Below are positions 23,023 to 35,461 of a stretch of DNA of 64,000 nt, one piece after another. The stretch is from Daldinia sp. FL1419 (Eukaryota; Ascomycota; Sordariomycetes; Xylariales; Hypoxylaceae), in assembly GCA_025201765.1 (NCBI GenBank), contig MU623397.1, positions 124,001 to 188,000 on the forward strand. The letters are read 5' to 3'. A program made the translations under genes and the position numbers. Under the pieces are notes generated by a model, which saw only the letters and a list, made by a program, of their open reading frames with translations, had not been told where the DNA came from and searched no databases. Position 1 is the first letter of the stretch. Every line of letters begins with the position of its first letter.

Positions 23023-24816
23023 CGTGAATTATACAAGCGTTTAAGCCCTCGTTGCCAAGTGAAAAGGATTAATTGGGACCGGAACTCAGCCCGATAGTTA
23101 AAGACGTCTGGGTAAATTGAACTATAAGATAGCAATATACCATTACACTCCTTCTGCCACGAATAAAGCAAATAAAATTGGGTAGAACGATCGACTCTAG
23201 TGAGATTTGGACGTGCTTCGAGATTTACGATTAGATTCAAGGACTGCGGAAGGACTCGAAGATCGACTAAACAGAAGCGACTCCTATCTGCATCTGAAAA
23301 CAAGTATAATTAGTTTCATGAATTGTAGTCTTTGTTGTCGTGTGGTGGGAGGTTAAGGGGCTTGTGCCGGTAGCGCACACAGATATGTTCAGATACAAAT
23401 TTTGTTGGATAATTTGAGAAATCTATTGGTAGAGATTCCCATAACCCTGTCCCGGGGCAAAGTGGGAGCAATTTCTCGGAACAAGTTGCAAATACTTTCT
23501 ATAAAAAAAGGATTGGAAGAGCCTACCTAAAAGATGGGTTGACTTGTGTCGGGAGTGTTTCACAGATCTGATGGGGGAACCTGGGTCGTAAACCCGGATA
23601 GTCGAAAATCAAGTATGAATACGCACATGGACCGGTCGACGATCAGACAACCAAATTGAGATGGTACCGTACCTCTTTCTCGGAAAGAGCCAATCTTGTA
23701 ACCTGGCCCAAGAGGACGAGAGAAACGAAAATGGGTAATGAATTCAAAGAGACTTTCCGGAATAGAATATCGCGTCTCGCAGGATACGATGCTCAATTGG
23801 AAAATTACTTCAAGTCACACGTACACAACAGACCAATGGTTCCTGTAAGATAGGTTGACGGCAGACCAATGCTAGAACCCGAGGCTGTGACCACTTAATC
23901 TGCGAGATCCGAGTTCTGGGTCCTGGAATGAGAAAGGATTGCGAGCTGTTGTACAACAGCTACCTTATCGTTTCGTAGAATACCAGAAGATCACAAAGAC
24001 CTAGTCTCTCTATTTTGTCTCGACGCTCCCCCTTTTTTTTCCGGTCGTATCTTCCACGGGCAGTATTATCTTGATAACCGGAGGGCCGTAATTGGAATTC
24101 GTCGTAATCGACCGATCGTTCGACTAGTTGAATCGAAAACCGCCTTATTGTTAGGAGGGATTAAAGGAGTGACTACGGGTGAGAGGTGTCGCCGCAGGGG
24201 AAAACGAACAATCGACAAAGAGAGCGGGTGCCGAAGAAAGCAAAACGAACGAGATCGACTGGCTGATAATAGTAGACGAGTAAACGAGGGTAACCATTGA
24301 TTCGACACGGACCATGAACCAGAACCGGAACCAGGAACAAAATCAGACAAGACAAGACAGGGCAAGGATAAAAAAAAAACAAGTGACTGAACGAGTCGGC
24401 GAGTCAAAGCGAAAGTGGGAAAACCGAGTGGATGGAAAATGAGGGTAACAAACAAGGATAATTAATGCCAAGAACGTTGGAAATGGAGCTTATCCTGGAA
24501 GAGAAGCCCCTCCTCCCCTGCATAACGGTGCAGGGCCCTGCATAGGGTATGAGTGCAGGCGACAGGGGTGCCTAGTTCGTACCTAGGAAGGTTACTAAGG
24601 TAGATACATTTAATACAATTCATTCGTAGGTTTAAGGTACTGTGTCTTTTGTACTATTCACACATTACATAACGAGCTGCGCATTCCCCATATTCTACTA
24701 CTAATAGTTAATTAGAGCTATTTGTTAGGAAATTACGTTGTCTCTCCTAAGTCCTTTTTTTGTCTTTGAATTTTCCAAAACGATGGAGTTTATTTACCTA
24801 TCTACTACGGTAGATA

Positions 24817-24836
24817 TTACCTATGTACATAGGTAA
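24817..24836. repeat. 20-nt perfect palindrome
   Basis: TTACCTATGT followed by ACATAGGTAA is a perfect inverted repeat in the gene desert, a variant of the dispersed palindrome family with an ATGTACAT centre. Confidence 0.8.
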
Positions 24837-26050
24837 GGTACATAAGACGATAGCATCCATTGGATAATTCCATTTATCCTTATTACAATATATACATGTA
24901 TACGTACGTATGGACTCTGCTTATGTCCCACAGCATATGTATAACCTGCTAGAATGTGCCTAACAGTCCAACAGTGGCAGCTGCATATTTCTATATAGTA
25001 AAGATGTTTATTCAAGAACTTGAAATTCTTGTAACACATTCCTATATCACCTACCCAAGCGGACAAGTAACCTAGGCCTAAGTACCATCTATTGAATATC
25101 CATCACGAAGAGGCAGTTCCTAAGACGTACCTATGCGGATCATACACGCGTGCCAGAAATATGGAAAACTACTGATAAGGATACGGCAACATGAATAAAG
25201 GGGACGGAAAAGAATTCATAATACTCAAGATACCTAAGGTTAGGTAATCATACAGTTATAATATCACGAGTTCTCGAATTCACGATACTATTTTGCGTCG
25301 CCTTCTGCTCCGAAAAGGGATTAGAAATAGCATTGCAACTACCAGCAAATATCCATCTACGTGATACCTACCACGTAACATACAAAGTGCTGGGACTGTT
25401 TGTTTGTATAGGCCATTTTCGTGACCCTGTCTAACAAAAGGAAAAGAAAAAAAACTTCGGAATTGGACACGAATAATTAATAACTATTGGCTTTCTAGAA
25501 CACGACGATCATAATGCCTTTCTGATCCTTGCTGCTGTACTATGTAAGCGGGTATTTATTAGCGTTGTTGTGTACTACCGATATAAGAGAACAAGGGGGG
25601 GAAGAGGCACAATAGATTATAAGCCGGGAAATGCAGACGGTCAGTCAACAAAGACATGACAACGATGAAAGCGACGACAGGAAATATATCCAAGGCTATA
25701 TTTCGACATGCAAGGAATATTGTCATATATAGTGAATATATATAAAGTATATATAGTACTTGGTTGCCTGTGTGCGTAAATCTGAGGTTTTATCGAGATT
25801 GGAGGGCGTTTTGAGGCGGTTGCACGACAGCTAAGAAGAAGAGCTGCACTCAGCTGCCATGCAACGGTCTTATATTAGATTGCTGCGATCTCCCATACTC
25901 CCCGTCACGTTCTATCTACGGTTCGGATCTCTTCTCCTTACTAGGAAAGATCTCAAGGAATCGCGTGTCTTAATCTCAAACAACTAAACACATTTGCTTA
26001 TGGCGGCGTCCGTTAAACCGCAATAATTTCCATATGCTTAAGTATCTAAG

Positions 26051-26094
26051 TAACAAGTAACTAACAAGTAACTAACAAGTAACTAACAAGTAAC
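26051..26094. repeat. 11-bp tandem repeat, four copies
   Basis: Four head-to-tail copies of TAACAAGTAAC in gene-free DNA. A simple slippage-type minisatellite. Confidence 0.85.
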
Positions 26095-26780
26095 TTACCT
26101 TAAGGACCTATCTAAAGGCCAAAGGCATCTAATCCAAATGGAGGAAAATATTCATTAAGCGAGAAAGAAGCAATCAGAATACATAGTCTGCTGGAACCCT
26201 AGGCCAATGCAGCCGCGGCACATCACCCGTACACATACCTCCCCGCTGGGACGGCAGGGCGGCTTATCGTCCACACACATGGGAGCATGGGAGGCGCAAA
26301 TCATGCGGAGGACCGGACAACCAAACAGTCAGATCAGATCAGATGATGAGGCTTGCATTCCGACGACGACGCCGCCACTTGGCTATCCTAGTACATCGCG
26401 TTTCGGCCAGAGACATCTCTCCTGTCAAAACGTTCAAAAAAAGCCTACTCTCCTTGCTTCTCGGGATACGTCCTTTTCATTGGTTCTTTCAGCTTTATTG
26501 ACCGATCTCTCTAACCATGTCGTGTATCAACGGGTTCTTTCAGCTAGTTATCTAATGTTATAACTATGCAAATACACTACGTATTTGCAATGGATCTAAG
26601 CCAATAGTTCCTTTTCCACAACCACGAGAATGGCGACTACACATCAGCCCGGTAAGCCAACGGAAGGCTTGAACGCTTAAAGTTGATTGACCGATGAACG
26701 CGAGGAGGAAGATTCCATCCGAAATTTAGGGGCTGATAGGAATCGGCGTCTCAGCCTTTGCGCCTTTACACTGTAACATT

Positions 26781-26800
26781 ACCTAGGTAGCTACCTAGGT
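26781..26800. repeat. 20-nt perfect palindrome
   Basis: ACCTAGGTAG followed by CTACCTAGGT is a perfect inverted repeat made of two CCTAGG cores. Confidence 0.8.
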
Positions 26801-29800
26801 TAGGCAAATGGCTTAGACCTCATTTTTCAATATTTAGGTAGCTGGTTAGTTACCAGTTTAGGAGTTACATAGCGACACAGTATTTGTCGGGAGGATTCGT
26901 ACCTGTTCTAGGTACCCGTTTGAGTGCTTAGACCACACCCCCGGCCCCATGGCATGGTAACATCAAATTGAGAAAAGTGATTGATGCGCCGGTGCGCGCT
27001 AAGTTCCATTGTCCATTATCGCAAACTGACCAAAGCTTCCGCGGTCCAATCACGCTTCTGTTCCTGGCGCTTGGCCACGTCGGGCTCTATGTACTATGTA
27101 ATCCCTGGTATCGTCTTCCCCTGAAATGATGGGAATAGTGGGAAATGGTGGGTAGTATCCGCATTTCCCTGCTCAAATCGAAAGCTTCTTTTCCTTTTCT
27201 ATTTTTTTTTCTTTCACTCTAATTATCCTATCATCCTAATGCTTAGAATATTTGCGGTGGTCAAATATCCGCCAAAAAAAGCTGTGAGCTATGGTGCTTC
27301 TAGTTTATTGACTGCCTAGAGGAATGTCTCGCAAGCCAGAACGTAGCAATGTGAAGTGAACAAAACCACCTTACATCAGGTAACTATGGTTCAGTTGAAA
27401 CATGGATCTAAGATGTCCAACCTGTACCACCTATCATATCTCACTTTATATTCACTAATAGTACATCGTGTCCCTTGAGCGCTTGGGACATGAATCTGTC
27501 ACGTCACGTCTGTTATATTTTATATTTTGCGGTCACCTAGGTATTAAACGGGTATTACTCTAGTTATATCAAATTCGTAGTTAAGCGGCGCTGTTAGGTA
27601 CAATGTGTCTTAGATTCGTAGATTAGACGCCTGAGTAGACAACCTTGTTCAATCTCTGTTTTCTTAAGGATACAGAAGACAAGAGAAAGACCGCAGTAAG
27701 ATACCCATGGTTCCGACCATGTGGATAAGCCTTATGACTTGCCGCGGTATCTTCCACCGTCCACGTCTTGATCCACTCGTTTAGGGCTGACCGTTTGGAA
27801 CATCTTCATTATCATGATCATGTCAGAAATAATTACAAGAAACACGTAAACATTATAGGTAACTAAGGTACTGATGACCGACTCTGAGAAGGGAGAAAAA
27901 TCTGAAGGGATTGCAAACAACGTGATCGATCAGTCAACGGAATATTTTATCGTCGCACTGACATCCCTAGGTTTAGTTCCAATAACCAGGAAATATCGGC
28001 TAGTCAACATCTGCAAACACATATTTATCATTTTTGGTACACAGGCGGCTCTACACGTACCGTATATCATATGTACATACCTAAGCTAAGAGATGTTCAA
28101 ACACCCCCCTAAACTAGGTACCCAAGTTATAATATAATAATCTAGATTGTGATTAAAAGCGTTTGGACCCAGAAACGAATATCGTAAGTGTTTGTATTAC
28201 CACAAGCCCCGACTAAAAATATAAGTAACTATTCGGGTGTTTGCTTCACGTCATACTGCCTTTCATAAATTTATCTTTTTAACCAGGAATATTTTTTATA
28301 CCCGCTGCAGAATCCTCCCTCAACGTAACACGCCCCTCCCCTGTACTTCTACGAAGGCAACCCGGAGAGAGTCGAAAATGATTCTTAAATGAACAAGGGA
28401 CACACTCTAGTATGACATAAGTCAAGATTAGGATTCCAGTATAACTTATGCATGATGTCGCGATACAATACCATAATATTAAATCTCTCGGTTGCTATGC
28501 GTCTGTGACACGCAACACAAGTAGTTCATGAGATTTCTCGATACTTAATTCCCCTCTATCAAGAAATAACTAATGAAGAATCCCGTGCGATGCGATGTCG
28601 CCTAGCTCACGTTCTATCACTGATATCATCAACAAGATCACTGCAAGACCCCTAAATCAAGACGTTTTAAGTAGCATCAACCAATCTTTCGACATTGTCG
28701 TCCCACACAACCAACGGCACGTATGTGATAGGATAACTAGGTTAGGTACTTAGGTAGGTTATCTAATTAAATATATGATTAGATTTGGGAGCAAAGATAT
28801 TCAACATGCCAGTCTTAAGATTGACAATTCAGAGGGGGGCGCTATGCAATAAGATCGAATTTCTGACCAACGCATCTCTCAAACACGCTGCATCGCTTAA
28901 GTTGAAATGTATTAAATACTAATAAGAAGTCCGTCATAAATGCCACATTAATTTGATCGACAATTTATTCGCTTACTGGGGGTATAGTACATAGGTAAGT
29001 CATAAACGAAGAGATCTGCGACGATGTGCACAGCTCACGCCTCTCCACGAAAGCCAAAAACGTCACCCCTAACTCTTCGGAATTGTATAATCAAAGACCT
29101 AGGTTGGATCGAACAACAGATCGAGATCGAAAAACTATTAAGAACATCCAGATCACGGATAGGATGCTCGCTCGCCCAAAGATGGCGTAAGACATTGGAA
29201 TCAATCGGTTCACGATGGCTGCAAAGTCGTCAGTATAATTATTGTATATCTAAACCCGATGAATAAACAGCATTAGGTATGATGAGCAATGGCTTAAGGT
29301 TAGACAGGTTTGGCCTCTTTTTCTTTTCTCCTTCTTTAGGTACGGTTGTGGGATTCTTCTGCCCGTATGTTTTTCGGCTCACGCAGAATATCACCCGGCA
29401 CAGGCCGCGCGACGTTCCCTTGCCCAGAAATGGTCATGGTTTCTGTTTATATCCCGATTTTTCCCGCGATGCTATGACCAATGAAATGTCGTGGCAATAA
29501 TCGAGGGGTCGTCACCATCGTCGCCACCAGTGTGAGGCGCTTTGAGCAAGCAATCTGAATAGCCCATCCCTTACGATTAGGTGTTGCGATGGCCTAAGGG
29601 AATGAAGTGCACCAGTAAGAAACCCTAGCGTCGAGGAAAGGAAAAAAGAAACGTGGGGTGCAAAGGGCTGCAAAGGGCTGCGAACGGGCTGCGAAATCGC
29701 TGGTCACGCTCGCAATTAGTCCTTTACGATCAGCCCCCCAACCTTCAGCCTTTCCTCTTAAGTCCTACTGCATCTCATCCGTGCGATATGATTCGTTTCC

Positions 29801-30159
29801 GCCAATTGTAATCCCATGCGGGGTAGCTTTCCGTGGTGCGACTTACGCAGGCTGGCAGGTTGTCTTCTGAGCCCTGCGGGCGGAATATTCCTGCTTTGTG
29901 AAATTGAGAGCTTGCGATATTTCTCTCTTCTCCCCACTGTGACGGGGAAGCTCGCCCTTGCGGCGTCTATATCAGCCCGGCGTCCCGTAACGAGAAAACG
30001 CAAATATTTCTTGCACACTCTTCCTCCCATCAGTATACATCTCCCGCAGATTCTGCGACAGAAACTCGGTATCGGAAATAGTTATTACATATATCTCACT
30101 AGTTAGTATCGAACCAACCGACGAATACTCCACTTCAAACACCACAAGACACATCCATC

Positions 30160-30255
30160 ATGTATGCGGCTCACTGTTGCAAATGCGGCGGCATCTTCGT
30201 CATTAACACAAACTGCACCTGGTGCAAGCACAAGGAATGCTCGGACTGCCATTAA
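30160..30255 (+). CDS. 31-aa Cys/His-rich mini-protein, zinc-binding-like
   Basis: ATG to TAA, 32 codons. The peptide carries C6, C7, C9, C19, C22, H24, C27, C30 and a terminal H31, in the spacing CC-x-C-x9-C-x2-C-x-H-x2-C-x2-CH. That is almost all of a zinc-knuckle or ribbon unit in 31 residues, and it resembles the C-x2-C...C-x2-C-x-H-x2-C-x2-C clusters found in many longer fungal proteins. Upstream is a pyrimidine/adenine-rich leader (CACAAGACACATCCATCATG) typical of a fungal 5' UTR and start context. There is no signal peptide. It sits alone at the edge of the gene desert. It could be a complete micro-gene or a surviving exon of a larger one. The ordered Cys pattern in so short a frame is unlikely by chance. 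Confidence 0.55.
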   Translation: MYAAHCCKCGGIFVINTNCTWCKHKECSDCH

Positions 30256-32346
30256 GCTTCACTAGTCCCTAGTGGCGGTGATGGAGGTAAGGCTGTTCGT
30301 CACTGCGAGATGACCAAAACGTCGCTGAACAAGATGCAGTCTCATCCCTTTTGCCGAAGTTCCAGCTGGAACTGATCTTCAGGTGAAGGGACCAACAGAT
30401 ATCATCGTGCATAGGGGTGATCAAATATCCCACGACAATGGGACACTCTATATATTTTTCAAGATTACGTTTTACTTAGTTGGTTTGGCTCGGGCTCCCG
30501 GCGATGGCGCTGGAAAATGGGTAATGGGCGAGGGACGAGGAACATGTAAAAAAACAAAAAGTAATGGCGCTCCAGGTTTTTTTTCTTCTTTTTTACTTCA
30601 CTGTGGCTCGTCCTTATGAACAGGCTGGTTGGTTAGGATATCTATACCCGTCTCACGCACATACCTGTACTTTACCTACGGCTATCGTCGTTACGCCAAG
30701 GCGCGCGATAATCTACTAATGTAATCGATGGAGAAGGGAAGCCATATCTTGTCTTATATAACTAAGATGTACAAATAGTTGCGCGTCAATATATACCTAC
30801 CTATATATATATATATCAATTTCAATACCGATCGATTGGTACTCTTTTCGAGACTACAGTGATTCGTATTTATACCTTTTTTTGGAATAAAACTTGTGAG
30901 GTCTTATACCCGCAATAGGAGAATATCTCCCCCACTAACGTTCAATTTTAACGACATCCCCGGCAGCGTTCTTAGAATACGATACCATGTACTCAAAACT
31001 ATTTACCAATTAAGACCCCATCCTGATTGTTAATAGTTGAACGGCACCGGCACAAGATTAGCGAGGTGACAAGTGTAAATGGAGGCCCACGACCAGCATC
31101 CAAGATCTGGTCGTCTGGGTCCAAGCCGGATCCTTTCAAGCAAACGTGGCACAGCAATAACCCAGGGGGATGCCTAGAAATAAATCAACCTTACCAATCA
31201 AATTGTTACATATTCGGGCCATTTAACAATCCAATGCTCTCTCTTGGTTTCACATATACGGTTTGCTTCCTTGAAGTTTCGGTCCTCCCTTCAACTATTT
31301 ACCTAGTAAGCCAATTGCAATCAACGTAGTTGGCCCCTTAGGCCACTTCGTTAAAGCCGAATGAATAGATTGATGCTAAATCCACATTTTTCGGCTGAGA
31401 CCCCTTACCCATAAAATGCTGGAGGCACCGGTTTCTTGGTATTATGGCGAAAGCGAGAAAGAATGATGCCGTCGATAAGAATAAACCTATGTCACATTTC
31501 AGTTAGTTACGCAGGAATTAAAAAGATATTGATTCCTTTTTTTTTCTTTTTTTTATATAAAAAAAAACACCAAAGAAAACAAAAAAACCAAAAAAACCAC
31601 GGAGTGACTGCATTTCATAAATCATCAAGAACCAACTAACCGGTTAGTATAAACCTTATCGGTTACCAAAATCTACTTTACCGGTTGGCTTTGCTCCTGT
31701 GGGCCATATAGCGCCATATAAGCCACGTTGGAGTTTCGGTTATCCCTGAAAGAGGTCCATCATTGGACAATTGAACAATGGGCCACGAACGAATGAGATG
31801 ACAAGATACTTCCAGAATTGGCAGTCGACGTAAAGGGGCCCTACTGAGCTGCTTCCTGCTGGGCTACACATGTCCTCCTGAGCTATCTAAGGGATGGAAG
31901 GTCAGGGTTTCTCATAATGGGTATTAGCTGCCTCGCTGCCTCATCGCCGCGTCGGCGTTTCCATTCATGTGGATGCAGGCAAACAAAGGGATTGCATAGG
32001 TATGTATGTACATCAGCATATGTAGTTGCAAACTTATAGAAAACATCTACCTCATACCTAGTACCCATTCGACATATATACGCCCAGGTTCAGGCGCGGG
32101 TGGTTGTTGAAGGTTCTTGAAATCTAGGAATAATTCATAACCCTACGTGCATCTACAGCTTCAGTCGATACGACATTCACAAAAGCAGGACTTGCCAGGA
32201 TCTAGTTCTCTGTTATAATCACCTAACGGCTGAGAGAAAAAATAGATCGATCTTGCAGTTGATTATCTCTCTGGTAAATACTCGTAGCCAGCGAGAGTAA
32301 CAAATTCTAATAATACTTTTTAGGGTCATAAAGAAGAATATAAGAG
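30256..32346. other. Intergenic region
   Basis: No supported gene. Low-complexity A/T stretches lie at about 30800-30815 and 31530-31605 (the T-rich run is followed by an A-rich one, so the two could pair), and a 12-nt palindrome CTAACCGGTTAG is at about 31637-31648. The last part is the promoter of the VWA-Hint gene. Confidence 0.55.
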
Positions 32347-34683
32347 ATGAGTGACTACTCCTTGGCGTCTCGTACCCGGCCCGTCTCCTCGGCAGAGGAG
32401 GATGTGACATTGGGTTTACATCATCTGCCGTCACACGATGGATTGATGGTTCGAGTGCAGCCGCCGGAAAATCCGACGGATCGTAAAGGCCAACATATCC
32501 CGTGTGATATCGTGCTGGTCATAGACGTCTCTGGAAGTATGCAAGCACCGGCTCCCGCAAAGATGGTCAAGGACGATGGGCAATTAAGTTCTGAGCATTT
32601 TGGCTTGTCAATTCTTGATATGGTCAAGCACGCCGCACGTACGATCTTGAGCACTCTGGACGAAAGTGATAGGCTTGGTATCGTAACTTTTAGCAGAGAA
32701 GCACGAGTAAGTTTCTTCATGCTATGCAGATTATGCCTACCTACTAATCGAGCCTTGGCGGGCATTAGGTGATTCAGAAATTGCTACCGATAACGCCTGA
32801 AAATAAAATGCTAACTCACAAGAATATCGAGGCTATGAAGGCTGATAGTGTGACCAATCTTTGGCACGGAATTCGTGAAGGGATAAATCTGTTTAGCGGT
32901 GAAGAAAACACGGGGCGGGTACCCGCGGTCATGATACTGACGGATGGAATACCGAATTACATGTATTTTCAAAGTATCCTCTTCGTCGGGAAGATAAACA
33001 ATGCTAACATTGTTCCCAGGTGTCCTGGTCAAGGCTACGTCCCCAAAATACGTAGCACCTGGGAAGCCCTTCCGGCAACTCTTCATACGTTTGGGTTTGG
33101 CTACGAGATAAGGTCTGGACTACTCAAGTCGATTGGAGAAATTGGTGGCGGCAACTATTCTTTCATCCCCGATGCTGGCATGATCGTATGGGCATTCAAT
33201 CCGCTTGCTAGTTCGTTAGCTAATGGTATATAGGGGACCGTTTTTGTCCACGCGGTTGCTCATCTTCAGACGACGTACGCCACAGGATGTGTGCTCCAGC
33301 TCACTACGCATAAGGGTGTTAGCCTGCGAACGACAGCGGGTAAGGTCATCGACAGAGAGGAGCAAGAGGAAGCCGACCTCAAGAGACTTGTCATCAAGCT
33401 AGGGAATTTGCAATATGGCCAGTCTCGAGATATATATCTAGAGAATATCGACGGCCAGGGCCGCAGAACTAAATTTCCTTCCTTCATGAAGGAGACCGCT
33501 ATTGCGGGTGAACTCCGATACTCGCGGATGAGAAATGTAGAATTCTGCGTCCTAGCTTATGGCATCACGACCAACGCGCACGGCCTCTCTGAGTCTCAAA
33601 TAGCTTATCATCAGAGCCGATCAATGGTCTGCGAGTTCCTTTCCTCTTTGTTTCCGCTCCGGAGCGACGGTGAATACGAGACTCGCAAAGAGATTAACCC
33701 GCTGCGCCATAAGGCAGCGTTCCGAACATTGCTAGACAACATCCCCGCCAGGCTCTTTGATGACGAATACAACAGATCCCTAATGGCTGACCTCGTGGGT
33801 GACCTGCCATCTGGTCAAGTAAACTTAGCTCTGTCTACCCAAGAATACTTCAGCCGATGGGGATGTCATTACTTCTTTAGCCTATGGAATGCCCACACGA
33901 AGCAGCTGTAAGTATCGATCGCGTCTTTTTGCTTTTTCAAGATGGCTGAAAATAGTACTATTCAGATGCAACTCCTTTAAGGACCCCGGCCCTTTGATGT
34001 ATAATCAAAATTCATTCTTCAGGAAATGCAGAGATGCCCTTGATAAAGCTTTCGATACCATACCACCCCCGACGCAGTCTTGTCCTAGAGTCGCCACCAC
34101 CGGACACGTGGCTATGTCCCGGCTCAATATGAAGTCCGCGCCTTGCTTCACTGGTTCGAGCAAGGTCACGCTAGCTAGCGGCCGAAAGGTTCCCGTTCGT
34201 AGCTTACGCAAAGGCTCACGAGTGCGCACGCCCGTCGGGAGTAGGCGCGTCGTAGCCGTAGTTAAGACGCCCGTCCATAGGATTGTCATGTGCAAAATTG
34301 CCGGCCTTATCATCACTCCCTGGCACCCGATACGGATGGAAAACTTGAACGCCAGATGGATCTTTCCCGCCGACTTATTGCCCGGGCTGGAACATATCCG
34401 GGCCATAATTTATTCTGGCGCCATCTACTCTATACTTCTAGAGCCGCACCACGACGCAGAAGCACACGCTTTAGAGATCGGGGGTGTTTGGGTGGTCACG
34501 CTGGGCCACGGCGTAGTACAGGGAGACGATGTCCGCGCTCACCAGTTCCTGGGGGATTATGCGAAGGTTTCAAGATCGGTTGCCTCGTTGTCACAAGGCG
34601 CGAATGGTATTGTACTGTCTGGTGGGGTAGAAAGACGGGACAGTGATGGCTCTGTATGCGGCTTCCGGGATTTTGTGCCTTGA
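32347..34683 (+). CDS. VWA domain + Hint (Vint-type) protein
   Basis: Five exons: 32347-32706, 32769-32962, 33020-33185, 33234-33907 and 33966-34683, giving 703 aa with every junction in phase. Residues about 52-230 form a von Willebrand A domain: the MIDAS motif DVSGS is at 60-64, followed by the family helix and LTDG at 177-180. The middle (about 235-500) matches the conserved linker of VWA/Hint proteins, including the block PLRHKAAFRTLLDN. The C-terminal part (about 520-670) is a Hint domain of the hedgehog/intein fold: a nucleophile-like Cys in SAPCFTG (C525), VTLASGRKVPVRSLRKGSRV, and ITPWHPIR with H585. Such Vint modules are linked to self-processing. I see no U-box or RING before the VWA domain. 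No signal peptide is visible, so it is probably intracellular; function is unknown. Confidence 0.88.
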
Positions 34684-35461
34684 GTTCGCTATCCGCGTTC
34701 TCTACTTGCTTAGGCTGTGCCAGGCTTTTTGCATGAGGGACGACGAGCACGAAATGGTATAATGAAAATGATCTACGGCTTAACTATCAGTGGGTTGGGT
34801 ACCCGAAGCAGCATATAGCAAAGGTTACCTCTTGGAGTTGCTAAACTTCGTCTCCTGCCTAGAAAGGCCCCTCCTTACTGAACCGGCTTATCTTCTTAAT
34901 GCCTTAGAATTGGAACTGTTAAAGTATTAGTCCCTTGGTCGCTTACGATGTGATAGCTCAGTCTTAAGTGAAGCTACTATGACGCCGCTCCTTGACTTTT
35001 GCGGTAAATGAATGGATAGGATATACCAAATAAAGGTGTTTTATCCCTTTGACCCTGCGCCTAGATGTATCGCATGAAACATCATAGAATGAGTTCCGAG
35101 CCATATGTAGACCCCTATCTTAATCTCTTATGATAGTTTACTTGTGAGTCATTGTTGCCTAGCCAGGTAGGTGTATATGGGCTAATCCAGTCCCGACTGA
35201 TACTCATTTGGGTAAGCATTCCGAGTTTGCCGTGGAAAAGTCGCCGAAGTAACCATGCTCCGAGATGTTGATATGTAAGCACTCTTAAGGGGTGATGGCG
35301 TCAGAATCTATTTGTGTATAGCTGATATATAAGTCCTCGTCGTTAAATCGAAATCGCGAAACCTGTCACCGAGAAAATAGCATCGCCGTTAAACCAGATT
35401 CGCCACCCCCCGGGCCTCTTTCATTTGGAATATTGGCCATTCTAATATTTACATCGTTACA
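34684..35461. other. Intergenic region
   Basis: The space between two plus-strand genes; holds the VWA-Hint 3' region and the promoter of the ketopantoate-reductase-like gene. Nothing else noted. Confidence 0.6.

Larger units (their letters stand above)
23023..30159. other. Seven-kilobase gene desert
   Basis: No gene can be supported. Open frames are short, lack motifs and do not extend by splicing. The stretch contains an 11-bp tandem repeat (26051-26094), two 20-nt palindromes (24817-24836 and 26781-26800) and AT-rich patches such as 25680-25770. No transposase, reverse transcriptase, terminal repeats or tRNA were recognised. The first few hundred bases are the promoter of the disordered-protein gene, and the last 100 bases look like the leader of the small peptide gene at 30160. 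Confidence 0.55.

Noticed and set aside
24066..24455. 129-codon minus-strand frame in the gene desert
   Set aside because: Low-complexity Ser/Leu/Arg composition with no family pattern and no partner exons.
26207..26563. 118-codon plus-strand frame in the gene desert
   Set aside because: No motif, no signal peptide and no splice extension; consistent with chance.
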